A DNA stretch of 64,000 nucleotides from the NCBI GenBank assembly GCA_963739345.1, contig CAVUAA010000001.1, positions 992,001-1,056,000 on the forward strand, written 5' to 3'. Below are positions 51,486-60,815 of the stretch, in pieces; position 1 is the first letter of the stretch, and every line of letters begins with the position of its first letter. The DNA is from CAVUAA01 sp963739345 (GTDB taxonomy: Bacteria > Chlamydiota > Chlamydiia > Chlamydiales > JAFEGQ01). The translations under genes and the position numbers were made by a program. Below the pieces are notes generated by a model, which was not told where the DNA came from, ran no database searches, and worked only from the letters and a program-made list of their open reading frames with translations.

Positions 51486-51923
51486 CTAAAGGTCCGCGAA
51501 CGGACGATGTTCATCATTTTTGTGAAGGTAGGGGTCGAGCGCCTCGCGCTCTGAACATCCTCCCGCACACTCTACAAACTGTGGCACCTCGAGGAAGACT
51601 AGCTCCCTCACAAAAGGAAGGAGGTCAAACTCCGCCCTCTGACGCGCCTCAAACTCTTGGGCGTCGTGCTCCTCTTTGGCGAGCAGGGCAATCTCCACCG
51701 GCCGGTTGCAGACGCGGCAGGGAAGAGAGATGCTCGCCTTGCAGGTAAGCGACACCATCAGAGCACCGCGGGTGAGGTAGCACTCCCCCTTCACCACTAT
51801 GGGCTTAAGAAACTGGAGGTCAGCCTCGTGCGGCTCCATCACCTCAGGGGAGAGCGCTGCTTCGACTTCGGATGGTACCCCCTCAGTGAGGCGGTCCAAG
51901 TTGATTTTGAGCTCATTCTCCAT
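51486..51923 (-). CDS. yceD: YceD/DUF177 family protein (23S rRNA accumulation)
   Basis: 145 residues from ATG 51923. The family feature is a pair of cysteines after a beta strand (LTCKASISLPCRVCNRPVEI) and a C-terminal CAGGCSEREALDPYL. YceD-type proteins sit upstream of rpmF and plsX in most bacteria and affect 23S rRNA levels. The position matches exactly. Confidence 0.88.
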   Translation of the reverse strand: MENELKINLDRLTEGVPSEVEAALSPEVMEPHEADLQFLKPIVVKGECYLTRGALMVSLTCKASISLPCRVCNRPVEIALLAKEEHDAQEFEARQRAEFDLLPFVRELVFLEVPQFVECAGGCSEREALDPYLHKNDEHRPFADL

Positions 51924-51941
51924 CACAATCCAGGTTGCTCC

Positions 51942-52078
51942 CTATCCGCAATCGCGATAGCCGGTTCCTTTCTTCCGCCTGCATCGCGTCGCTCGTCACC
52001 GATAGTACGGCGACTATCGGATTTCTCGCTTCACTAGCATCCGGGCAAAAATGACCACGGCTGCGATTACGGGCTAGA
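51942..52078 (-). repeat. Third repeat family, copy 2
   Basis: Inverted copy of the 138-bp core at 47389-47526, with the same hairpin (CCGATAG...CTATCGG) and the same ends CTAGCCCGTAATCGCAGCCG and CGCGATTGCGGATAG when read on the minus strand. The outer CCCCCC ends of copy 1 are not conserved. It fills most of the 314-nt gap between yceD and rng. Confidence 0.85.
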
Positions 52079-52129
52079 CAGCGCCCCGGATTTGGCGATT
52101 GGGGGAAATTCTAACCGATGGCTCTTTTC

Positions 52130-52158
52130 TTGTCATCATCAATGGAATTGGGTAGACT
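52130..52158 (+). promoter_or_regulatory. Promoter of rng-plsB-insulinase
   Basis: TTGTCA (52130-52135), 17-nt spacer, TAGACT (52153-52158), about 80 nt before the rng ATG. Confidence 0.55.
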
Positions 52159-52237
52159 GTTGAATCAATCTTCCCCGTGTCGACTGCCCGCTGGCAGAGA
52201 CACTCGGGTTCAAGCCCCTGAAAACAAGCAGGATATA

Positions 52238-53788
52238 ATGGCGAAAGGAAGAACTACAATTGCAGAGGAACTTTTACTTAACGTGGAAACTCGCGAAATG
52301 CGGGTGGCTCATCTTCAACACGGCCGACTTCACGACCTCATTGTAGAGCGGAAAAAGACTCGGCAGATGCGCGGAAACGTCTACCGAGGGCGCGTTAAAA
52401 ATATTCTGCAGAACATCCAATCGGCCTTCATCGATATTGGTGAGCCGGAGAACGGCTTTATCCATGTCTCAGACATTATTGAGAACCGGAAGAAGCTTGA
52501 GCAGACGTTCGACATGGATTTTGACACAGACTTCAATATGTCGGCTGCCGCAGAGGGAGAGCCGGAGATTGAAGATGTACTGAAAATCGATGAGCCGGTG
52601 ATTGTGCAGGTGGTCAAGGAGGCGATTGGGACTAAGGGTGCCCGCCTTACCTCCCGCCTATCGGTGCCGGGGCGCTATTTGGTCCTCCTCCCCAACACCC
52701 CCCATTGCGGGGTGTCGCGCAAGATCGAAGATCGGTCCACCAGGGAACGGCTAAAACGGGCGGTCCGCTCCTTCACCCTCCCAACAGGGATGGGGGTGAT
52801 CTGCCGAACTGTGAGCCAGAACGCCACCAACGAGGCGCTCCTCGACGAAGCAGAGGAGCTGCTCGCCACTTGGGAGCAGATCCGGGAGAAGTTCCAAGAG
52901 ACCGACAAGCCAATGATTCTCTACGAAGAGTCCGATCTCCTCAAGCGGACGGTGCTGCAGGCGGTCGACAAGAAGATCGGTCGCATCTTGATCGACGACT
53001 ACAAGACATTTCAGCGATGCAAGAAGCTCTATGAGAGGTATTCTGAAGAGCACCCAATCCGGATTGAATACTATCGGGACAACGTTCCCATGTATGAGCG
53101 GTTCAACGTGGAGCGAGAAATTGACCGTGCGCTCAAACGGAAGATCTGGCTCTCTGGCGGCGGCTATCTCTATTTCGATCGAACGGAAGCGATGTACACG
53201 ATTGACGTCAACTCAGGCAGAGGAGGCGACGGGGCGAGCAACGTCGAAGAGGCGCTCGTCCAGATCAACCTCGATGCGGCCGAAGAGATCGCTCGTCAGC
53301 TCCGCATCCGAAACATTGGCGGCCTGGTGATCTGCGACTTTATCGACATGCGTTCGCGAAAAAATCAACGGCGCGTTCTCGACCGACTCCGCGACTGCAT
53401 GAAAGGGGACGCAGCCAAATGCACCATCCTCGGCATGAGCGAATTTGGCCTCGTCGAGATGACTCGTCAGCGGAGCCGCGAGTCACTTGCTCAAACCCTC
53501 TACCAAGAGTGCTCCTACTGTCAGGGGAAGGGGACCATTCAAACCCACGAGAGCGTCTCGATTAATCTTGAGCGCTCACTGAAACGACTCATCACCGTGC
53601 AGCAGCAGTTTGGAATCCGAGTCCTCTGTCACCCCTATCTACTCACCTACATAGAACGGGAAGATAAGAAGGATCTAGTTAGCTTGGCTGACGAGCTCAA
53701 CTGCCAGCTCGAGTTTGCCACAGATGACACCCTCCACCTCAACGATATCCACTTCTTCTCGAGCATCACAGGAAAGGAGCTCGACTGA
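52238..53788 (+). CDS. rng: Ribonuclease G/E
   Basis: 516 residues from the ATG at 52238 (AGGA 5 nt upstream); a longer in-frame start at 52118 adds a non-conserved leader. Single-strand endonuclease for rRNA and mRNA. The S1 domain (GNVYRGRVKNILQNIQSAFI) contains an acidic insertion (about 90-115). Catalytic D323 (YTIDVNSGRGGDG) and D367 (ICDFIDM) are present, with the zinc link CSYCQGKG at 425-432. It overlaps plsB by 1 bp. Confidence 0.95.
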   Translation: MAKGRTTIAEELLLNVETREMRVAHLQHGRLHDLIVERKKTRQMRGNVYRGRVKNILQNIQSAFIDIGEPENGFIHVSDIIENRKKLEQTFDMDFDTDFNMSAAAEGEPEIEDVLKIDEPVIVQVVKEAIGTKGARLTSRLSVPGRYLVLLPNTPHCGVSRKIEDRSTRERLKRAVRSFTLPTGMGVICRTVSQNATNEALLDEAEELLATWEQIREKFQETDKPMILYEESDLLKRTVLQAVDKKIGRILIDDYKTFQRCKKLYERYSEEHPIRIEYYRDNVPMYERFNVEREIDRALKRKIWLSGGGYLYFDRTEAMYTIDVNSGRGGDGASNVEEALVQINLDAAEEIARQLRIRNIGGLVICDFIDMRSRKNQRRVLDRLRDCMKGDAAKCTILGMSEFGLVEMTRQRSRESLAQTLYQECSYCQGKGTIQTHESVSINLERSLKRLITVQQQFGIRVLCHPYLLTYIEREDKKDLVSLADELNCQLEFATDDTLHLNDIHFFSSITGKELD

Positions 53789-54801
53789 TGTTGGATTACA
53801 CCAAGCTGCTTGATGAAGAGGTTGCGAAAGGGAATCTCCCCCCCGACTCTCGCGAGCATATCCAGCAGTTCATGGACAGCTACATGGAGGCGACGGCGAG
53901 GCAAGGGGGAACCAACGCCGACCTCGGCACTCTCTTCACCCAGTTTGTCGAACGGGTGAAAGAGCAGATTGCCAATCCGCATAAGTTCGAACCGTACCAC
54001 CAACGTGTTACCGAGCCGTTCAATTATTACCGCTTTGGCGTCAATATCATGAGTGGCGTGATCGACCACGCTCAGTCGACCCGTCACGGCCTCCAGTATG
54101 CTGACGAGATCGAGAAGCACATGCGCAACAAGGAGAACGTCGTTCTCCTTGCCAACCACCAGACCGAGCCCGACCCCAACGTCCTCACCATCCTCCTCGA
54201 AAAAACCCACCCCCTCCTCGCCCAAGAGGTGATCTTCGTTGCAGGCGCACGCGTTCTCACCGACCCGATGGCGGTCCCCTACAGCCTCGGACTCAACCTC
54301 CTCTGTGTCTACTCCAAAAAGCACATCGATAATCCTCCTGAGAAGCGGGCGGAGAAGCAAGCCCACAACCAGCGCACCATGCGCGCCATGCTCGACCTTC
54401 TCTCAGAGGGTGGCTACGCCATCTATGTCGCGCCAAGTGGCGGCCGCGACCGGGCTGCCGCAGATGGCACCATTCCCGTTGCACCGTTTGATCCTTCCGC
54501 CATCGAAATGTTCCGCCTGATGGCCGCCCGCAGCGGCACGCCCTGCCACTTCTACCCCATGGCCCTTGGCACCTACCACCTCCTCCCTCCTCCAAATGAA
54601 CTTGGCACCGACATTGGCGAGCCCCGCCACACCAAAGGTGGTGGTGTTCACATTGCTTTTGGCCCCGAAATTGACATGAATCACATTCCTGGTACAGAAG
54701 GGGTTGATCGACAGACGCGACGCGAGATCTCAGCACACTATGTGACCGATCTCGTCCGCAAAATGTATGAACAATTCCCAGAATCTGCCAGGAAAGTATG
54801 A
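53788..54801 (+). CDS. plsB: Glycerol-3-phosphate acyltransferase (soluble, plastid-type)
   Basis: 337 residues. Acyl transfer to glycerol-3-P. The H(X)4D motif is NHQTEPD (H124, D129), with YVAPSGGRDRAAADG as glycerol-phosphate site and FYPMALGTYHLLPPP further on. The soluble chloroplast-like form is characteristic of chlamydiae. It overlaps both neighbours by 1-4 bp. Confidence 0.93.
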   Translation: MLDYTKLLDEEVAKGNLPPDSREHIQQFMDSYMEATARQGGTNADLGTLFTQFVERVKEQIANPHKFEPYHQRVTEPFNYYRFGVNIMSGVIDHAQSTRHGLQYADEIEKHMRNKENVVLLANHQTEPDPNVLTILLEKTHPLLAQEVIFVAGARVLTDPMAVPYSLGLNLLCVYSKKHIDNPPEKRAEKQAHNQRTMRAMLDLLSEGGYAIYVAPSGGRDRAAADGTIPVAPFDPSAIEMFRLMAARSGTPCHFYPMALGTYHLLPPPNELGTDIGEPRHTKGGGVHIAFGPEIDMNHIPGTEGVDRQTRREISAHYVTDLVRKMYEQFPESARKV

Positions 54802-57650
54802 AACATCTTCTTCTCTCCCTTTGCCTCACTATTCCCCTCTTTGCCGCACCCTTTGAGGTAATCGAGGAGTGTTGTGAGCTCGAAATTCTCACCCCCACAC
54901 TTCAGCAAGTTGAGCGGCGTAAAATCCGTCTCGATAATGGTCTAGAGGCACTTCTCATCTCCGATCCAAACACCGACGAATCGGGTGCCGCCCTCACCGT
55001 CGATGTTGGCTCGTGGCAAGACCCCGTCGAGTGGCCTGGCCAAGCCCACTTCATCGAACATATGCTCTTCCTCGGAAACACCACCTACCCAGAAGAGAAC
55101 GGCATGCGCCGCTTCCTCGACGAACATGGAGGAAGCTCCAACGCCTACACGGCCGTTGGCCACACCAACTACATCTTCTCCATTAACAACAACGCCCTTC
55201 CCGAAGCGCTTGCCCGCTTTGCCGCCATGTTTGTCTCCCCCCGCTTCGCACAAGAATCGATGGCTCGCGAAGAGCACGCCGTCGACCAAGAATTCACCCG
55301 TGCAATCGAAAACGACGGGTGGCGAACCGAACTGATTCACCGCCAGCTCAACAATCCCAATCACCCCGACTCCCGCTTTGGGATGGGTAACCTCGACACG
55401 CTAGGCGAGATGACCCACGCACAAGCGAAGGGGTGGTTTGAGAACCACTATTCCGCCAACCTAATGCATCTCGTCATCATCTCCGATCTCCCTCTCGACG
55501 AGCTGCAAGAACTTGTAGTCAAAGACTTCTCCGCCATCCCCGACCGGCAGCTCCGCCCCTTCACCGTCACCGGCAGACGGCGTGGTGGACGGACCCTCGG
55601 ACGCACCCTCCACATCGCCCCCTATCAGAACGTGCGTGAGCTACAGCTCAGCTGGGAGCTCCCCTACGACTACCAAACCGAAGAGGAGACCCACGCCTCC
55701 GGCCTCCTCTCCTACGTGCTCGGTCATGAAGGACAAGGGAGCTTGCTGGCCGCACTCAAGCAGGAAGGACTTGCCGAATGGCTTGCCAGCGGCTCGCAAG
55801 CCGACCGGAAGCCAGACTCCGACCACTTCCTCTTCGACATCCGAATCGGCCTCACTGAAAAAGGGGTGAAAGAGCGAGAGCTCGTCATCACCCGCCTCTT
55901 CGAAGCGATCCGCCGTCTGCAGAACGAGCCCCTTCCCCAATCGCTCTATGACGAGACACAGACAATGAGCCGCCTCAGCTATGAGCGGCAGACGAGGCAA
56001 AATGTCTACCAGGTTGTCTCCTCCCATGCCCGCGGCCTCACCCAAGAGCCCATTGCAACCTATCCGCAAGCGACCCTCCTCGCCTCCCGCTTCGACCCTG
56101 CCGCTGTCCGTAAGCTAGCAAACAACCTCACCCCCTCGCTCGCCCACATCACCCTCGCCGCCCCTTCCGCAGAGAGTGGTGCCAGACTGCGGCAGCGCGA
56201 AAAATACATGCGGTCTCAATTCGGTCTCGAAGCAATTGACTCAGACGCCATTGAGACGTGGGAAAACGTCACCCTCAACGAGACAATCACCCTCCCCTCT
56301 CCCAACCCCTACCTCCCCGAAAAGCTCGACCTCATCGAAGGGAGCGGAGCTACCGTCCAAATTCAGGACAACGACTTTGGCCACCTCTACTTCACCCCCG
56401 ACACCTCCTTCGAGACCCCCGAAGTGGCGTGGCAATTCTACATCAAAAGCGACGCCATCCAGCCAGGCGACTCCCACACCGCCGCGCTCACCGATCTCCT
56501 CGCCTACTCAGTCCAAGAGCACCTCAACCAAGAGGCCTATAGCGCAGCGCTCGGCGGCCTCTCCTACTCACTAGCTCCCGCAGAGTTTGGAGTCCGCATC
56601 TCCGTCGACGGCTACTCCGACAAGGCCGATGAGTTCCTCGACACCATTCTTAGCAGCCTCAAAACAGGAACACCCTCACCCTCCCAGTTTGCCACCTACC
56701 GCGACGCGCTGAAAAAGTCGTATGAGAACGCCGCTAAAGAGGCCCCCTTCCGGCAAGCGATGGACCTCCTCAAAGAGACCCTGTACCGCCACTACGTCAC
56801 CACCGACGAAAAACTTCGCGCCCTAGAGACCATCGACCACGACGCCCTCCTCGCCTTTTTTGACACCTTCCCCAACCAAACCTTCATCGAAGGGATCCTC
56901 TTCGGCAATCTCACCCGTGAAACCGCCGACACCATCACAAACCACATCCGCACCCAGTTCCAGAACAAGAGCTTTGCCGCTGGGCGCGATCTCCGTCCCA
57001 TCGTCACCCAGTTTCCCCCCGCCCGCGGCCCCCACCTGATCACCAAGCGGATCAACACCCCCGGCAACGCCGCCCTCCTCGCCATTGACGAAGGAGAGTT
57101 CACCTTCCTCCGCCGCGCCGCTCAGCAAATTCTCGGCACAAGCCTCGAAGAGCCCTTCTTCTCCGCCCTCCGCACGAAACAGCAGACCGGCTACCTCGTC
57201 CACTCGTGGAATCAGGAGATCGAGCACCGCCTCTTCCAGTTCTTCGCCGTTGAGTCCAAGAGCCACGACGGCCGCGACCTCCTCTCCCGCTTCGAAGAAC
57301 AGATCGAGTTCTTCCTACAAAACCCCCTTCCCGAAGCCCGCTTCGAAAAGATCAAAACCTCCCTCATCGCCAAACTCTCTCAAGCCCCCAAAAATCCCCC
57401 CGCCATGGCCGCCCGCCTTTGGCAGCTCGCCTTCATCGAACAGGACTTCAACTTCATCGACCAGCGCCTCACCAGCCTCCGCGACCTCACCTACCCCGAG
57501 TTCCTCGTCCTCTCCAAAGAGTTTCTTGGCAAAGCCAACAAGAAGCGGGTCGCCCTCCTCATCGCCGGCACCATGCCCCCCGAGACCAGCCTCCGCTACA
57601 CCAAGGCCCGCTCCCCCGCCAAAATCAAACGGCTCGCCTTCGCCGACTAA
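54798..57650 (+). CDS. Exported insulinase-family (M16) metalloprotease
   Basis: 950 residues, four-domain pitrilysin-like architecture. Signal peptide MKHLLLSLCLTIPLFA. The inverted zinc motif is HFIEH (84-88) with the third ligand in REEHAVDQEF. The C-terminal domain has the substrate-binding stretch RTKQQTGYLVHSW. A homologue (ptr) follows plsB in C. trachomatis. It probably degrades peptides in the periplasm. It converges on the nuclease gene with a 4-bp overlap. Confidence 0.93.
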   Translation: MKHLLLSLCLTIPLFAAPFEVIEECCELEILTPTLQQVERRKIRLDNGLEALLISDPNTDESGAALTVDVGSWQDPVEWPGQAHFIEHMLFLGNTTYPEENGMRRFLDEHGGSSNAYTAVGHTNYIFSINNNALPEALARFAAMFVSPRFAQESMAREEHAVDQEFTRAIENDGWRTELIHRQLNNPNHPDSRFGMGNLDTLGEMTHAQAKGWFENHYSANLMHLVIISDLPLDELQELVVKDFSAIPDRQLRPFTVTGRRRGGRTLGRTLHIAPYQNVRELQLSWELPYDYQTEEETHASGLLSYVLGHEGQGSLLAALKQEGLAEWLASGSQADRKPDSDHFLFDIRIGLTEKGVKERELVITRLFEAIRRLQNEPLPQSLYDETQTMSRLSYERQTRQNVYQVVSSHARGLTQEPIATYPQATLLASRFDPAAVRKLANNLTPSLAHITLAAPSAESGARLRQREKYMRSQFGLEAIDSDAIETWENVTLNETITLPSPNPYLPEKLDLIEGSGATVQIQDNDFGHLYFTPDTSFETPEVAWQFYIKSDAIQPGDSHTAALTDLLAYSVQEHLNQEAYSAALGGLSYSLAPAEFGVRISVDGYSDKADEFLDTILSSLKTGTPSPSQFATYRDALKKSYENAAKEAPFRQAMDLLKETLYRHYVTTDEKLRALETIDHDALLAFFDTFPNQTFIEGILFGNLTRETADTITNHIRTQFQNKSFAAGRDLRPIVTQFPPARGPHLITKRINTPGNAALLAIDEGEFTFLRRAAQQILGTSLEEPFFSALRTKQQTGYLVHSWNQEIEHRLFQFFAVESKSHDGRDLLSRFEEQIEFFLQNPLPEARFEKIKTSLIAKLSQAPKNPPAMAARLWQLAFIEQDFNFIDQRLTSLRDLTYPEFLVLSKEFLGKANKKRVALLIAGTMPPETSLRYTKARSPAKIKRLAFAD

Positions 57651-58693
57651 ACAGGCGTGGAAACGGACTCGTCTCCCAGCTCAATGCCGAGCTTAGCGGC
57701 CAACTCCTCCCGACTCGGCAAACTCGCTTCAAGCTCTTCCACCGTCTTCACCAGATAGCTGCTTACTCCCATCGGCTGCGACATTCCCCGCAGGGCGTAC
57801 TCAACCTTCAGAGACCCCTTACCTTTACAGAGCAACATGCCGATCGTCGGCTTGTCGTCGGGGTGACGGATCAAGTCATCCACTGCGGAGAGGTAGAAGT
57901 TGAGCTTGCCGGCGTATTCGGGCTTGAACTCTGTCGCCTTCAGCTCCACCACGCAGTAGCAACGCAACTTCAAGTGGTAGAACAAGAGGTCCATGTAGTA
58001 ATCAGACCCCTCCACCTCTAGGTGATGCTGCCGACCAACCAACGAAAAACCTGCCCCCAATTCGAGCAACGTGTTCTGAACCTGATCAATCAGTCCCTGC
58101 TCAAGCTCCCGTTCGATGTAACCCTCACGAAGAGTGAGGAAGTCAAAGCAGTAGGGATCCTTCAGCACCTGCTGCGCGAGATCTGACTGCGGTGGTGGAA
58201 GTGACTCCTTAAAGTTGGTCAACGCCTTCCCCTGCCGCTCATAAAGTTTGTTCTCGATGAGGACACTCAGAACGTTCCGACTCCACCCATTTTCAATGGT
58301 CTGCGCCGCATACCATTGTCGAGCCACAGGATCATCTAACTTATCTAGGATAAGCATGTTATGCCCCCAGGGAATTTGCGCAGCAGCTTGCTGCGCAAAT
58401 TCCGGATAGGCCCCCGCAAACTGCTTCATGTAGAGCAGACTCCTAGCAGAATATCCCTTCGAACCGGGGAACGCAGCGCGTAGATCGCGCGACAAACCCT
58501 CCAGCACTTTGTCGCCCCATTCGGCCTCTTCCATCTTCTGCAAGATGCGCCGACCGATCTGCCAGTAGAGATGAACCATCTCCTTATTGACCGCTAGCGC
58601 TGCCTTTACCTTTGCGGTTTGGATGCACTGTTTGAGCTCGTGCAGCAGTTCACCATATCCCGTGTAGTCGACAGATTCGGGTTGCTTCGCCAT
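57647..58693 (-). CDS. DUF1016 (YhcG-type) PDDEXK nuclease-family protein
   Basis: 348 residues, start supported by AGGAGG. N-terminal helical domain (KEMVHLYWQIGRRILQKMEE, then QIPWGHNMLILDKLDDP) and C-terminal nuclease core (DYYMDLLFYHLKLRCYCVVE followed by LKATEFKPEYAGKLNFYLSA, with D, E and K of PDDEXK). Such genes are spread by horizontal transfer and are often linked to restriction systems; no partner is present here. A 33-bp palindrome lies within the coding sequence at about 58372-58404 (around QQAAAQ). Confidence 0.88.
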   Translation of the reverse strand: MAKQPESVDYTGYGELLHELKQCIQTAKVKAALAVNKEMVHLYWQIGRRILQKMEEAEWGDKVLEGLSRDLRAAFPGSKGYSARSLLYMKQFAGAYPEFAQQAAAQIPWGHNMLILDKLDDPVARQWYAAQTIENGWSRNVLSVLIENKLYERQGKALTNFKESLPPPQSDLAQQVLKDPYCFDFLTLREGYIERELEQGLIDQVQNTLLELGAGFSLVGRQHHLEVEGSDYYMDLLFYHLKLRCYCVVELKATEFKPEYAGKLNFYLSAVDDLIRHPDDKPTIGMLLCKGKGSLKVEYALRGMSQPMGVSSYLVKTVEELEASLPSREELAAKLGIELGDESVSTPV

Positions 58694-58772
58694 TTGCCCT
58701 CCTAATTTTCGGTTAAGAAAAATTAAAGTAACGTTAAGCGAACATTTGACGCAAAGAAAAAGTACAATAGAA

Positions 58773-58817
58773 TCCTAACGTCCAATTTGGTGCCAGGCAC
58801 CAAAGTGGACGTTAGGA
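58773..58817. repeat. Palindrome, 22-bp arms, one mismatch
   Basis: Arms 58773-58794 and 58796-58817 around a single A; the centre is TGGTGCCAGGCACCA. It overlaps the stop region of the site-2 protease gene and could terminate its transcript. Nothing else is evident in 58694-58811 apart from the nuclease gene leader. Confidence 0.85.
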
Positions 58818-59942
58818 ATTGAGGTTGGTGATGAACTGGTCGAAGGTGGGGTCGGAGCGGAGGGAGTCGAACTCGGCGGTGTGAATGGCTCGCTCGGGGG
58901 CGGGCATCCCCTCGCGGATGGCGCACTTGAGCCAGCCAATGGTGGGTTCGACTTCGTGGCGGGCAGCATGGGCGAGGGCGTTGATGTAGGCCACCTCGTA
59001 GCCAGGCTGCACCTGGTAACACTCGGCCCCCACCTTGACGGCGGTCTCATAGTCGCCCGCCTGGTAAGCCACTTTGTGGTAGAGGGGGAGGCTCTCTGAG
59101 GCGATATGCTTGCGGATGGGGTGAAGGTAGTCGTACGCCTGTTGCGCCTCACCCCGCTCAGCGAGGATGCGAGCGGCTCCCTCAGAAGCAGCGACGAAAA
59201 GGAGCCCCTGGCCGGTGCCGCTGCGGACCTGCTCGAAGGTGGCAAGAGCTCCATCGGTGTTGCCCGAAGCTAGCTGCTGCGCTCCCTCGGTGTAGAGCTT
59301 TTGGAGATCTTCATCCCGGTCAACCTCTGCGACATGACGGAAGGAGCGCCAGGTACGGAAGCTCTCAAAGGTGAGGATGAAAAGGACAGCGCCGACAAGA
59401 AAGAACCCGACGATGAAGGCGGCGATGGCGAGGCCACCGCCAATGATCACACTAGTCAGGAGGGCAATGCTAGTCCCCTTGGCGCCAAAGATCCCCTCAC
59501 AGACAATGCGGAGAAGATGGCCGCCGTCGAGCGGGAGAATGGGAAGAAGGTTGATGAGGCTCCAGAAGAAGTTGACCCAGACGAAGATGTTGAGGGCGTA
59601 GGCGGCGATCTCAGGAGGGGCGGCCCAGACGGCGCGGATGGCGTAGGTGATGCCGCCGAGGGCGAGGCCAAAGAGGGGGCCGTTGAGCGTGAGGATGAAC
59701 TCTTTTGGCAAACTGAGTCGGGGCCCCTGCCGATAGGTGGCGCCCCCAAAGACCATCAGCTGGATGTTCACCTGCTGCTTGAAGGCGATGCCGGTGAGGG
59801 CGTGACCCATCTCGTGAACGAGAACGGAGACGAGAATGACGACGATCCAGACGAGGGTGCCGACGAGCGAGTAGCTGCTGAGAAAGCCGATCAGTCCGGC
59901 AAAAACCCAAAAGAGAGGATGGATCCTGATCGGAATTTTCAT
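58812..59942 (-). CDS. Site-2 protease-family (M50) membrane metalloprotease with TPR-like tail
   Basis: 376 residues. Several membrane helices carry the zinc motif VHEMGHAL (H43, E44, H47) and LPLDGGH (D139). After about residue 215 a soluble helical region with TPR-like repeats follows (LQKLYTEGAQQLASGNTDGA ... YQAGDYETAVKVGAECYQV). It belongs to the SpoIVFB-like group more than RseP, as no PDZ is seen. It overlaps the sucD stop by 4 bp. Confidence 0.88.
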   Translation of the reverse strand: MKIPIRIHPLFWVFAGLIGFLSSYSLVGTLVWIVVILVSVLVHEMGHALTGIAFKQQVNIQLMVFGGATYRQGPRLSLPKEFILTLNGPLFGLALGGITYAIRAVWAAPPEIAAYALNIFVWVNFFWSLINLLPILPLDGGHLLRIVCEGIFGAKGTSIALLTSVIIGGGLAIAAFIVGFFLVGAVLFILTFESFRTWRSFRHVAEVDRDEDLQKLYTEGAQQLASGNTDGALATFEQVRSGTGQGLLFVAASEGAARILAERGEAQQAYDYLHPIRKHIASESLPLYHKVAYQAGDYETAVKVGAECYQVQPGYEVAYINALAHAARHEVEPTIGWLKCAIREGMPAPERAIHTAEFDSLRSDPTFDQFITNLNS

Positions 59943-60814
59943 CCGTTCATCGCACTTTTCATAGCCTTGCCCAGGTCGCCGGGCGACTTGGCGACGACGG
60001 CGCCTGCCTTCTCGAGCGCCTCGATCTTGGCCTCTGCGGTCCCCTTTCCACCGGAGATAATGGCACCAGCGTGACCCATCCGCCGCCCAGCCGGAGCTGT
60101 GAGGCCAGCGATGAAGCCAGCAACCGGCTTGGTCACGTGCTGCCGAATGTATTCGGCCGCCTCTTCCTCGGCGTTGCCGCCAATTTCACCAATCATGAGG
60201 ATCCCCTCAGTCTCAGGATCTTTCTCAAACAGCTCTAGCATATCGATAAAATTAGTCCCGTTGAGCGGATCTCCGCCGATGCCCACGCAGGTGGACTGGC
60301 CGAGACCAAGCTCGGTGGTCTGCCAGACAGCCTCGTAGGTGAGCGTTCCGGAGCGGGAGACGATGCCAATCTTCCCCTTTTTGTGGATATAGCCGGGCAT
60401 GATCCCTATTTTCGCCTCTTCGGGAGTAATAATTCCAGGGCAATTAGGACCAATCAGTCGGCTGGTTTTGCTCCGCTTCATCACCTGCGACACCTCAAGC
60501 ATGTCGCGCACCGGAATCCCCTCGGTGATGCAAACAATCAGCGGGATGCCCGCATCTTCAGCCTCGAGAATCGCCTCGGCGGCAAATGGTGCGGGGACAA
60601 AGATGAGCGAGGCGGTGCAGCCGGTCTCAGCTTTGGCCTCTTTCACGGTGTCAAAAACAGGAAGGCCCAGCGTGTGCTGCCCCCCTTTTCCCGGAGTGAC
60701 CCCCCCCACATAGTGGGTCCCATATTCCATCCCCTGCTGGGTGTGGAACTGACCCGCCTGGCCTGTGATCCCCTGCGTGATCACCTTTACACTCTTATCG
60801 ACAAGAACAGACAT
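59939..60814 (-). CDS. sucD: Succinyl-CoA synthetase alpha subunit
   Basis: 291 residues. CoA-binding domain (TQGITGQAGQFHTQQGMEYG) and the phosphohistidine H248 in GHAGAIISGGKGTA. Forms the heterotetramer with SucC and makes ATP or GTP from succinyl-CoA. One nucleotide follows sucC. Confidence 0.96.
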   Translation of the reverse strand: MSVLVDKSVKVITQGITGQAGQFHTQQGMEYGTHYVGGVTPGKGGQHTLGLPVFDTVKEAKAETGCTASLIFVPAPFAAEAILEAEDAGIPLIVCITEGIPVRDMLEVSQVMKRSKTSRLIGPNCPGIITPEEAKIGIMPGYIHKKGKIGIVSRSGTLTYEAVWQTTELGLGQSTCVGIGGDPLNGTNFIDMLELFEKDPETEGILMIGEIGGNAEEEAAEYIRQHVTKPVAGFIAGLTAPAGRRMGHAGAIISGGKGTAEAKIEALEKAGAVVAKSPGDLGKAMKSAMNG

Positions 60815-60815
60815 C

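Noticed and set aside
52200..52225. GGGTTCAAGCCCC, resembling a tRNA T-arm
   Set aside because: No acceptor stem, D-arm or anticodon arm can be paired around it.
52234..52239. Perfect TATAAT overlapping the rng ATG
   Set aside because: It would place transcription inside the coding region; the promoter at 52130-52158 explains rng better.
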